A DNA stretch of 5,247 nt. Source: Rhodocyclaceae bacterium. Lineage in GTDB: Bacteria; Pseudomonadota; Gammaproteobacteria; Burkholderiales; Rhodocyclaceae. The notes under the pieces were generated by a model, which saw nothing but the letters and a program-made list of their open reading frames with translations, did no database searches and was not told the DNA's origin. Location: the NCBI GenBank assembly GCA_030689585.1, contig JAUYFZ010000221.1:1-5247 (forward strand), written 5' to 3'. This document shows, in pieces, positions 1-5,247 of this stretch. Both the position numbers and the translations under genes were made by a program. Each line of letters opens with the position of its first letter. The stretch's first letter is position 1.

Positions 1-1
1 T

Positions 2-1084
2 GTGATGAACCAGTTGGCCAGCCATTACTGCGTGACATTTGTGCTTTCCACCGCGACCCAACCTGCGCTTGGTTCATTCCAGAATTTTGGTGACAAACCT
101 TTTCGCGGACTGGATAACGTGCAAGAAATCATGGACGACCCTGATGCCTTGTATCAGCAATTGAACCGTGTGAAAGTCAGCATCCCCACCGATTTTCAAA
201 CACCCCGCGATTGGATAAGTATCGCGACAGAATTGCTCCAGCATTCCTCTGTATTGTGCATCGTCAGTCGTCGTGATGATGCGCGCGAACTGCATCGTCT
301 GATGACTGCCCAGGAAGATGGCAAGGGCACTCTGCACTTATCCGCATTGATGTGCGGCGAGCATCGCAGCACCGTCATTGCCGACATCAAGGCACGCTTG
401 AACCGCAACGAACCGGTGCGCGTTATCAGCACTCAACTGGTTGAAGCCGGAGTGGATGTGGATTTCCCCGTGGTGTATCGCGCACTAGCCGGGCTGGATT
501 CGATTGCGCAGGCGGCAGGACGTTGCAATCGAGAAGGTAAGCAGGATGGTTTAGGGCGCGTCGTTGTTTTTGTGCCGCCGAAACCGGCTCCCGCTGGCTT
601 GCTGCGGCAAGCCGCGCAAATTTCGGTGAGTTTGTTGTCGGGGAACGCAGGTGATGTATTGAGGCGCGATCTCGCCAAACAATTTTTTGAGCATCTATAT
701 GTGCGCGCCCCCTCGCTCGACAAGCACGGCATTCACAAATTGCTCACACAAGATTCTGGGGAATGTCAGATTCAATTTCGTACCGTAGCGGAAAAATTCA
801 GGCTCATAGACGACAGTGCCTACCAGACTATTCTGGTGCGCTATGGCGATAACGATGTGTTGCTCGGAAAACTTGAAAAAGAGGGGCCGCAACGCTGGTT
901 GATGCGTAAACTGCAACGCTACTCGGTGAACCTGCCCAAGCATATATTTGCGCAACTCGAAAAGCAGGGGGATATGCGCGAGATATGGCAGGGGATTTAT
1001 GCTCAAATAGGCGATAAACTTTACGACAAGTCGCTGGGCGTGGTAGTTGATGGCAACATAGCTCCAGATGACCTGGTGATATGA
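2..1084 (+). CDS. cas3: Cas3 helicase-nuclease, C-terminal part (5' end outside window)
   Basis: This is the C-terminal 360 residues of the type I CRISPR effector Cas3, the ATP-driven helicase and nuclease that Cascade recruits to unwind and degrade target DNA. Superfamily 2 helicase motifs appear in the right order: motif III (STAT, residues 16-19 of the visible part), a motif IV-like strand (VLCIVSRR, about 84-91), motif V (VISTQLVEAGVDVDF, 141-155) and motif VI (QAAGRCNREG, 170-179) with its arginine fingers. The remaining ~180 residues are the linker and accessory C-terminal domain. The HD nuclease domain and motifs I and II (Walker A and DExH) must lie to the left. The in-frame GTG and ATG at the edge are therefore not true starts. 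The LDSIAQAAGRCNREG block and the following PPKPAPAGLLRQA segment are as I recall them from type I-C Cas3. The gene ends 7 bases before cas5c, in the same operon. No frameshift is visible. Confidence 0.97.
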   Translation: MMNQLASHYCVTFVLSTATQPALGSFQNFGDKPFRGLDNVQEIMDDPDALYQQLNRVKVSIPTDFQTPRDWISIATELLQHSSVLCIVSRRDDARELHRLMTAQEDGKGTLHLSALMCGEHRSTVIADIKARLNRNEPVRVISTQLVEAGVDVDFPVVYRALAGLDSIAQAAGRCNREGKQDGLGRVVVFVPPKPAPAGLLRQAAQISVSLLSGNAGDVLRRDLAKQFFEHLYVRAPSLDKHGIHKLLTQDSGECQIQFRTVAEKFRLIDDSAYQTILVRYGDNDVLLGKLEKEGPQRWLMRKLQRYSVNLPKHIFAQLEKQGDMREIWQGIYAQIGDKLYDKSLGVVVDGNIAPDDLVI

Positions 1085-1091
1085 GGAAAAT

Positions 1092-1748
1092 ATGAAGACA
1101 TTTTGTTTGGAAGTATCCGGCGATTTCGCCTGCTTCACCCGCCCTGAAATGAAGGTCGAGCGCGTTAGTTATGACGTGATAACCCCTTCTGCCGCTCGCG
1201 CCGTGTTTGAGTCCATTCTCTGGAAACCCGCCATACGTTGGCAAGTTACGCGGATTGAGGTGCTAAAACCGATCAAATGGATAACCTTGCGGCGAAATGA
1301 AGTAGGTGCAGTAGTTTCATCGCGTAACGTGCAAACAGCGATGAACAGCGGTAGTGGCGATCTTGGGCTTTACATTGAAGACGAACGCCAACAACGTGCC
1401 GGATTGTTTTTACGCGATGTCGCTTATCGCATTCATGCTGGGTTTGAACTTATATCCAACGCGGGTGAAAACAATACGCATGGAAAGTTTTTTGACATGT
1501 TTGAACGTCGCGCCAGCAAAGGTCAGTGCGTGAACCAGCCTTACTTGGGTTGCCGCGAATTTGCCGCAGATTTCCGCCTAGTCAAAGATGCCTCCGCCGA
1601 AATTACGCCGATATGCGACACCCGCGATTTAGGTTGGATGTTGCACGACATGGACTACAGCAACATCAATAGCCCAAGTCCGCGCTTCTTCCGCGCAGAA
1701 CTGAAAAATGGCGTGCTAGGTTTAACTGATATGGAGGTGCGGGGATGA
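1092..1748 (+). CDS. cas5c: Cas5c (Cas5d), pre-crRNA endonuclease and Cascade subunit, type I-C
   Basis: This 218-residue RAMP protein is of normal length for Cas5 of subtype I-C. In this subtype Cas5c replaces Cas6: it cuts pre-crRNA at the repeat hairpin and stays on the 5' handle as a Cascade subunit. Family signatures are FTRPEMKVERVSYDVITPSAAR (residues 15-36, written here as one conserved block), WKPAIRW (44-50), RRNEV (67-71), RQQRAGLFLRDVAYRI (99-114) and FMF-like FFDMFERRASKGQC further on. The ATG is chosen because GAGGA lies 4 bases upstream, overlapping the cas3 stop, and the protein starts directly at the first RAMP strand. The stop overlaps the cas8c start as ATGA, so the two are probably translationally coupled. 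One oddity is YRIHAGFEL (112-120), where from memory many relatives have an A-H-F arrangement; the histidine here sits two residues earlier. Family assignment is very sure; the catalytic residues are not assigned. Confidence 0.96.
   Translation: MKTFCLEVSGDFACFTRPEMKVERVSYDVITPSAARAVFESILWKPAIRWQVTRIEVLKPIKWITLRRNEVGAVVSSRNVQTAMNSGSGDLGLYIEDERQQRAGLFLRDVAYRIHAGFELISNAGENNTHGKFFDMFERRASKGQCVNQPYLGCREFAADFRLVKDASAEITPICDTRDLGWMLHDMDYSNINSPSPRFFRAELKNGVLGLTDMEVRG
1733..1739 (+). promoter_or_regulatory. Ribosome binding site for cas8c
   Basis: GGAGGTG lies inside the 3' end of cas5c, 5 bases before the cas8c ATG. It is a strong Shine-Dalgarno match and supports the start at 1745 together with the ATGA overlap. 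Confidence 0.8.
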
Positions 1749-3514
1749 TTCTTCAGGCACTATGCGATTACTACGAACGTGCGGGTCTTGCTCCACTTGG
1801 CTGGGAGTTCAAAGAGATTCCGTTTCTGATTGTTATTGATCATAACGGCAGATTCATCAGCCTTGATGACATTAGAGAAAGCGGGACAAAGAAAGCACGA
1901 GCAAAGCCTATTTTGGTTCCAAAAGCTGAAATTAGGTCGGGCAAAAATGCGTGGGATAGACCCAACTTATTATGGGATCACTACGGATTTGTGCTCGCGG
2001 CACCGAAGGAGGAAACAGACGATGCTCAAACCATGACCTTAAAGCAAAACGGAGCTTTCATAAATCGTATTCGACAGATTAACAGCGACATAGACGAATC
2101 ACCTGAGCTTACTGCTTTGCTCAATTTTTATGATAGCCAACAAGCCAAGGAAGTCATTAAGCATCCAGTTTGGAATGACTGCATAAAAATCAAAGGTTGC
2201 AACCTGACATTCAGACTAGCTGATTCCCCAAACCTTATGCTTCATGGTGCAAAGATTCAGAACTATGTTTCCTCAAAAGCGGATTGCGCCAGCAATGGAA
2301 GTGCCAAAATTGAGAACGGCACGAATGGTGAACAAGGAGTTTGCCTTATTACGGGCAGTATCTCTGAAATTGAGCGTCTCCACCCTTCAATTGCAGGGGT
2401 AAATGAGAAGCCAGCTCCGTTTGCGGCGGTCAACAATCTTGAGAATCCTGCGTTCTCTTCCTTTGGTAAAAAGCAAGGATTCAGCTTCCCAATATCAAAA
2501 GTAGCAGCCTTTCGATACGCAACATCACTGAACCACTTGTTGATACGCGATCATCATCAGCGTATTCAAGTCGGCGACGCTTCAACCGTGTTTTGGTCAG
2601 GAAAACACACTGACAAACACGCTGACCTGGAAAATACGTTTGCCGACCTGTTCGATGAACCGCCCAAGGATGACCCCGCAAAACAAACGCGTGCCATTGA
2701 AGCGTTATTCAACGCACCTCAGACAGGCGCACTGGGCGACGAAGGCGGCAGCACTCGTTTCTACGTACTCGGTCTTGCCCCCAATGCTGCGCGAATCAGC
2801 GTGCGTTTTTGGCAGGTTGGCACAGTCGACGAAATGTCGGCGCGGATACGCCAACATTTTGCAGATTTAGAAATCGTTCACGCCAACTATGAAAAGCCCT
2901 ATCTCTCGTTGTTTCGTCTGCTGGTTGCTACCGCATCGCAAGGCAAGTCTGAAAATATCCTGTCCAATTTGGCGGGCGAATTCATGCAGGCCATTCTGAC
3001 TGGATTACCCTATCCGCAAACACTGCTTGCCGCCGCCGTGCGCCGCATTCGTGCTGAAAGGGAAGTCACTTATCCCCGCGCTGCCCTCATTAAAGCCTGC
3101 CTCAATCGGCAAGCACGTTATTCACTATCCCAAGAAAAGGAGATTGCTGTGTCACTCGATGATTCCAACACCAACCCCGGTTACCGCATCGGTCGCCTTT
3201 TTGCCGCGCTGGAAAAAATACAGGAAGAGGCCGTCAATCCCAGCGCCACGATTCGCGACCGCTTTTACGGTGCGGCATCCAGTACACCGGTCACCGTCAT
3301 CTCTAATCTGATGAAGCTGAAAAATCATCATCTCGCCAAATTGGAAGAAGGACGCAAACGCTATTTTGAAAAACTAATCGGTCAGATTATGTCCGACATC
3401 AACGACTTTCCGGCGCACTTGAGCCTTACCGATCAGGGACGTTTCGCCATCGGCTACTACCACCAGCGGCAAGCCTTTTTTACAAAATCTGAACCTATTA
3501 CCCAAGGAGAATAA
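1745..3514 (+). CDS. cas8c: Cas8c (Csd1), large subunit of type I-C Cascade
   Basis: This 589-residue protein is the large Cascade subunit that recognises the PAM and helps open target DNA; its length is normal for Csd1. It begins MILQALCDYYER, a typical Csd1 N-terminus. Other family blocks are VPKAEIRSGKNAW (58-70), NLLWDHYGFVL (74-84), GCNLTFRL (151-158), CLITG (200-204), ATSLNHLL (259-266), VGDASTVFW (276-284), FYVLGLAPNAARISVRFW (339-356), DLEIVHANYEKPYLSLFRLL (374-393), GLPYPQTLL (420-428), YPRAALIKACLNR (443-455) and the C-terminal FAIGYYHQRQAFF. The start is supported by GGAGGTG 5 bases upstream and the ATGA overlap with cas5c. The last 121 codons contain an internal start giving Cas11c. 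The first ~300 codons are clearly AT-richer than the rest, suggesting a mosaic gene. No break in the reading frame is seen. Confidence 0.97.
   Translation: MILQALCDYYERAGLAPLGWEFKEIPFLIVIDHNGRFISLDDIRESGTKKARAKPILVPKAEIRSGKNAWDRPNLLWDHYGFVLAAPKEETDDAQTMTLKQNGAFINRIRQINSDIDESPELTALLNFYDSQQAKEVIKHPVWNDCIKIKGCNLTFRLADSPNLMLHGAKIQNYVSSKADCASNGSAKIENGTNGEQGVCLITGSISEIERLHPSIAGVNEKPAPFAAVNNLENPAFSSFGKKQGFSFPISKVAAFRYATSLNHLLIRDHHQRIQVGDASTVFWSGKHTDKHADLENTFADLFDEPPKDDPAKQTRAIEALFNAPQTGALGDEGGSTRFYVLGLAPNAARISVRFWQVGTVDEMSARIRQHFADLEIVHANYEKPYLSLFRLLVATASQGKSENILSNLAGEFMQAILTGLPYPQTLLAAAVRRIRAEREVTYPRAALIKACLNRQARYSLSQEKEIAVSLDDSNTNPGYRIGRLFAALEKIQEEAVNPSATIRDRFYGAASSTPVTVISNLMKLKNHHLAKLEEGRKRYFEKLIGQIMSDINDFPAHLSLTDQGRFAIGYYHQRQAFFTKSEPITQGE
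3135..3142 (+). promoter_or_regulatory. Internal ribosome binding site in cas8c for Cas11c
   Basis: AAAAGGAG lies within the cas8c coding sequence, 6 bases before an in-frame GTG at 3149. This is as good as the binding sites of the separately translated genes in this operon. Its spacing fits bacterial initiation. It encodes the weakly constrained stretch QEKE of Cas8c, so the match is unlikely to be forced by protein sequence alone. Confidence 0.8.
3149..3514 (+). CDS. cas11c: Cas11c, type I-C small subunit from an internal start within cas8c
   Basis: This is a predicted 121-residue protein made from the 3' end of cas8c in the same frame, starting at GTG (Cas8c residue 469, in IAVSLDD). Independent translation of a small subunit from the large-subunit gene is established for several type I systems including I-C, where Cas11c lines the belly of Cascade and stabilises the displaced strand. 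The sequence evidence is the AAAAGGAG site 6 bases upstream and the start falling just before the conserved SLDDSNTNPGYRIGRLFA segment. The resulting size also fits the known small subunits. The product is mostly helical by appearance (GRLFAALEKIQEEA, LMKLKNHHLAKLEEG). It shares the cas8c stop, 5 bases before cas7. Expression as a separate protein is inferred from the start signal and from the family, not observed. Confidence 0.82.
   Translation: MSLDDSNTNPGYRIGRLFAALEKIQEEAVNPSATIRDRFYGAASSTPVTVISNLMKLKNHHLAKLEEGRKRYFEKLIGQIMSDINDFPAHLSLTDQGRFAIGYYHQRQAFFTKSEPITQGE
3504..3510 (+). promoter_or_regulatory. Ribosome binding site for cas7
   Basis: AAGGAGA overlaps the end of cas8c and lies 9 bases before the cas7 ATG at 3520. 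It fixes the cas7 start, which also begins at the expected first RAMP strand (NRYDFVLLFDV). Confidence 0.75.
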
Positions 3515-3519
3515 ACATC

Positions 3520-4461
3520 ATGGCATTGACTAATCGTTACGACTTCGTTCTGCTGTTTGACGTAAAAGACGGCAACCCCAACGGCGACCCAGATGCGGGC
3601 AACCTGCCGCGCATGGATGCAGAAACTGGGCGCGGTTTGGTGACTGATGTTTGTCTCAAACGCAAAATTCGAGATTTTGTAATGCTCGCTAAGGGGCAAA
3701 CAAAAAGATTTGATATTTGGGTCAAGTCAAAATCTCTTGCGCTGAACGAGCAAATCGAACGCGCTTACGAGGAGAGTGCAGATGTAAAGAGTTCTCTTGA
3801 AAGCTGGAAGTTATGGCAAAACGATAAGAAAAACAATCCAAAACCAACACGCCATTACGAAGACATTGCCCGCGATTGGATGTGCGATAATTTTTACGAC
3901 ATTCGTACATTTGGTGCTGTGATGTCAACTAGCGATAAAGACACTGGCGAGGAAAGCAGCAAGATCAAGAAAACTGCTGGCCAGGTTCGCGGTCCGGTTC
4001 AAATAACCTTCAGTCGCTCAGTTGATCCTATTGTTGCTTTAGAACATTCCATTACAGTTTGTGCGCCAAGAAAAGGGGATAAACCAGCTGAAGATCAGAT
4101 TGGCATTCAGGGGCGTAAATTCACCGTCCCTTATGGCTTATATGCCGCTCACGGTTTTGTGTCTTCCTTCCTTGCCAAGCAAACTGGTTTCGATGAAAAC
4201 GATCTGGAACTGCTCTGGCAAGCACTAGCACAAATGTTCGAGCATGACCGCTCCGCTGCACGCGGTGAAATGACCACACGCGGGTTATATGTTTTCAAGC
4301 ATGACAGTGAATTAGGCAATGCCCCAGCGCACAGCCTGTTCGCCCGCATCCAGCCAAAACTCAAGGACAGCGCATCTGTGCCGCGTGATTTTTCTGATTA
4401 TGATGTTTCCGTAAACGAGGATGGAATGCCCCTCGGCGTAACCATTGAAAGGAGAATCTGA
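3520..4461 (+). CDS. cas7: Cas7c (Csd2), crRNA-binding backbone subunit of type I-C Cascade
   Basis: This 313-residue RAMP protein polymerises along the crRNA spacer to form the Cascade backbone. The N-terminus NRYDFVLLFDVKDGNPNGDPDAG (residues 5-27) is the classic Csd2/Csh2 signature. It is followed by LVTDVCLKRKIRDFV (40-54), DNFYDIRTFGAVMST (123-137), GQVRGPVQITFSRS (154-167), VPYGLYAAHGFVS (203-215), MFEHDRSAARGEM (239-251), FKHDSELGNAPAHSLF (259-274) and FSDYDV (291-296). It is, from memory, some 20 residues longer than many Csd2 proteins. The extra length is in lysine-rich, polar stretches around residues 85-115 and 138-152, the second just before GQVRG, where the thumb-like loop would be. 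Codons about 48-190 are AT-richer than the flanks. The start is supported by AAGGAGA 9 bases upstream. The stop shares one base with the next start (TGATG), an arrangement that would normally couple cas7 to cas4 but here leads into an antitoxin gene. Confidence 0.97.
   Translation: MALTNRYDFVLLFDVKDGNPNGDPDAGNLPRMDAETGRGLVTDVCLKRKIRDFVMLAKGQTKRFDIWVKSKSLALNEQIERAYEESADVKSSLESWKLWQNDKKNNPKPTRHYEDIARDWMCDNFYDIRTFGAVMSTSDKDTGEESSKIKKTAGQVRGPVQITFSRSVDPIVALEHSITVCAPRKGDKPAEDQIGIQGRKFTVPYGLYAAHGFVSSFLAKQTGFDENDLELLWQALAQMFEHDRSAARGEMTTRGLYVFKHDSELGNAPAHSLFARIQPKLKDSASVPRDFSDYDVSVNEDGMPLGVTIERRI
4448..4456 (+). promoter_or_regulatory. Ribosome binding site at the cas7 end, now driving the antitoxin gene
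   Basis: AAAGGAGAA lies in the last codons of cas7, with the GGAG core 6 bases before the ATG at 4461. It supports that start over the downstream ATG at 4491, which has no comparable site. In a standard type I-C order the next gene would be cas4, so this site may originally have served cas4 (inference). Confidence 0.65.
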
Positions 4462-4709
4462 TGCGTTTAAGCACTGACAAACAAAATCACATGCAATACG
4501 CTGACATTATTGCCATGGAGATCCAATCGTTCACCTATGAGAGGCAGGCGGAGGTGCTCGATTTCGTCGAGTTTCTTAAAGTAAAACAAAGCCGCACGTT
4601 GGATACCTCAACACCAAAAACCGTAGAGGAAATCGAGGCATTCTTCCGCAGCTTCAATGTGGATACAAACGGTTACAAGTTCGACAGGGAAGAAGCCAAT
4701 GCTCGCTAA
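4461..4709 (+). CDS. DUF2281/VapB-like antitoxin of a PIN toxin pair
   Basis: This small protein of 82 residues (72 if started at Met11) resembles DUF2281 antitoxins that neutralise PIN-domain VapC-type ribonucleases. The core ADIIAMEIQSFTYERQAEVL and DFVEFLKVK (about residues 14-42) is the helical EVLDFVEFL hallmark of the family. The tail NGYKFDREEANAR (70-82) is typical of the toxin-wrapping C-terminus. The first start is favoured by AAAGGAGAA and by the one-base overlap with the cas7 stop. The ten residues MRLSTDKQNH before Met11 are not part of the usual family start and could be a fusion across an insertion boundary. The next gene, a PIN remnant, overlaps by 11 bases, the standard antitoxin-toxin layout. 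The frame is intact, so an antitoxin may still be made although its toxin is broken. It could act in trans on a related PIN toxin elsewhere in the genome, or be decaying. It is not a usual cas-operon gene. Confidence 0.82.
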   Translation: MRLSTDKQNHMQYADIIAMEIQSFTYERQAEVLDFVEFLKVKQSRTLDTSTPKTVEEIEAFFRSFNVDTNGYKFDREEANAR

Positions 4710-4863
4710 GGCTTTTATCGACACGAACATTGTTATTTACGCTCTTAGCCTGATCGTCGCTACCGCTCTCGAAGCGGGGTGCGCCACGCTTTACACGGAG
4801 GATTTGCATCATGGGCAGGTGATCGAGGGTCAGATGACCGTGACCAACCCGTTTTCAGTTTGA
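4699..4863 (+). pseudogene. PIN-domain toxin (VapC-like) with in-frame internal deletion
   Basis: This 54-residue frame carries both ends of a PIN-domain ribonuclease but not its middle. Residues 1-16 (MLAKAFIDTNIVIYAL) are the first strand with the first catalytic aspartate (Asp8 in FIDTN). Residues 17-54 are the C-terminal part: SLIVATALEAGC (helix), LYTEDLHHGQVI (strand with the late acidic Asp35) and the usual ending VTNPF. Intact relatives are about 130-140 residues, so roughly 80 residues are gone, including the conserved mid-domain glutamate and the aspartate of the F/W-D-S/A segment that normally comes just before SLIVA. Nuclease activity is therefore unlikely. The ATG overlaps the antitoxin stop by 11 bases and has AGGGA about 8 bases upstream. 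No stop or frameshift follows the junction, so a short peptide may still be made. The stop lies 12 bases before cas4. It is called a pseudogene on functional grounds; a retained role in coupling cas4 translation is possible. Confidence 0.8.
4744..4749 (+). other. Deletion junction inside the PIN toxin gene
   Basis: The Leu16 and Ser17 codons mark the join between the N-terminal PIN strand (FIDTNIVIYAL) and the C-terminal segment (SLIVATALEAGC). In intact PIN proteins about 80 residues separate these motifs. The exact breakpoint could shift by a few bases, since the parental sequence is not available here. Confidence 0.65.
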
Positions 4864-4875
4864 GCCAGAATATAA

Positions 4876-5247
4876 ATGGAAACCGCCGATCCCATCATGC
4901 TTTCCGCGCTTCAGCACTGGAGCTATTGCCCGCGTCAATGTGCGCTGATTCATGTTGAGCAGGTGTTTGACGAGAATGTTTTTACCATGCGTGGTAATGC
5001 AGCTCATGAGCGGGTGGACGATCCAGGTTTTGAAACTTTCGAGGGCGTGCGTGCCGAGCGAGCATTGCCGGTGTGGTCGGAACGACTTGGGCTAATTGGC
5101 AAGTGCGATGTGGTGGAGTTTCATCCCGACGGGCACATCTATCCGGTCGAGTACAAGCATGGCCCTAAGCGCGAAAAATCCCACGACGACATTCAGCTTG
5201 TCGCTCAGGCGATATGTTTGGAAGAAATGACTGGCAAGACCGTCACG
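4876..5247 (+). CDS. cas4: Cas4 RecB-like nuclease, N-terminal part (3' end outside window)
   Basis: The first 124 residues of Cas4 are visible; the frame is open to the right edge. Cas4 is an iron-sulfur, RecB-family exonuclease that joins Cas1-Cas2 to trim prespacers and check the PAM. The visible parts are MLSALQHWSYCPRQCALIHVEQ (8-29) with Cys18, the expected N-terminal cluster ligand, and Cys22; His44 (motif I); GKCD with Asp78 (motif II); VEYKHG with Glu92 and Lys94 (E-x-K motif III); and DIQLVAQAICLEEM (105-118), the QhxxY-like helix. The other three cluster cysteines should lie beyond the edge. The start at 4876 is set by an in-frame TAA directly before it; Met8 (4897) is the only near alternative. 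No good Shine-Dalgarno sequence precedes either, unlike every other gene here. It normally follows cas7 directly in this subtype, but is here separated from it by the toxin-antitoxin remnant. Confidence 0.95.
   Translation, partial: METADPIMLSALQHWSYCPRQCALIHVEQVFDENVFTMRGNAAHERVDDPGFETFEGVRAERALPVWSERLGLIGKCDVVEFHPDGHIYPVEYKHGPKREKSHDDIQLVAQAICLEEMTGKTVT

Noticed and set aside
2..7. GTG-ATG at the left edge as a true start of a short Cas3-like protein
   Set aside because: The visible protein opens at the strand before helicase motif III, so a functional Cas3 must continue to the left. The codons are internal.
695..1244. Two long overlapping minus-strand reading frames (147 and 138 codons) opposite the cas3-cas5c junction
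   Set aside because: They lie fully opposite well-supported cas genes, overlap each other and have no recognisable motifs. They also break the single-strand operon layout.
4474..4502. Promoter-like CTGACA with a weak TACGCT 17 bases later, in the antitoxin 5' end
   Set aside because: The -10 match is poor (three of six bases) and lies inside coding sequence; nothing else supports an internal promoter.
4657..4698. An earlier ATG for the PIN remnant within the antitoxin gene
   Set aside because: It would add 14 residues out of frame with the antitoxin and unlike any PIN start. The ATG at 4699 begins right before FIDTN and has a typical 11-base antitoxin overlap.
4871..4876. TATAAA just before the cas4 start as a -10 element
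   Set aside because: No matching -35 sequence is found at the right distance, and the box touches the start codon, which would require a leaderless or downstream start.
1..5247. CRISPR repeats, tRNA or rRNA genes, insertion-sequence ends, or terminator hairpins
   Set aside because: Reading through the window gave no regularly spaced repeats, no RNA gene signatures and no hairpin followed by a T-run. Coding genes cover nearly everything.

Overview
The window is the middle of a type I-C (formerly Dvulg/subtype I-C) CRISPR-Cas operon. All genes are on the + strand and tightly packed. In order it holds the 3' part of cas3 (cut by the left edge), cas5c, cas8c with an internal translation start that should give the small subunit Cas11c, cas7 (csd2), a small toxin-antitoxin remnant, and the 5' part of cas4 (cut by the right edge). 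cas1, cas2 and the repeat-spacer array are expected further right but are not in view. No CRISPR repeats, RNA genes, insertion sequences or terminators are visible, and no non-coding stretch is longer than 12 bases.

The genes form one expression unit. cas3 is followed 7 bases later by cas5c. cas5c and cas8c overlap as ATGA. cas8c is followed 5 bases later by cas7. cas7 and the antitoxin overlap by one base (TGATG), and the antitoxin and the PIN remnant overlap by 11 bases. cas4 begins 12 bases after the PIN remnant. Cas5c, Cas8c, Cas11c and Cas7 build the crRNA-guided Cascade complex. In this subtype Cas5c also takes the role of Cas6 in cutting pre-crRNA. Cas3 is the recruited helicase-nuclease. 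Cas4 works with Cas1-Cas2 in choosing and trimming new spacers.

Two points stand out. First, a near-perfect Shine-Dalgarno sequence lies six bases before an in-frame GTG inside cas8c, marking a separately translated 121-residue C-terminal small subunit. Second, a DUF2281/VapB-like antitoxin and a PIN-domain toxin sit exactly between the interference genes and cas4. The toxin has lost its middle in frame: the N-terminal FIDTN strand is joined directly to the C-terminal SLIVATALEAGC part, leaving 54 residues instead of about 130. The antitoxin looks intact. cas4 has no clear ribosome binding site of its own, so the remnant reading frame may now serve mainly to couple translation into cas4.

Base composition is uneven within genes. 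The first ~300 codons of cas8c and the middle of cas7 are near 35-43% GC in sampled lines, against about 58-60% in sampled C-terminal lines of cas8c. This suggests mosaic evolution of the target-facing subunits. The protein sequences resemble proteobacterial type I-C systems. A beta- or gammaproteobacterial host of roughly 50% GC is plausible, but the window alone cannot fix the organism.
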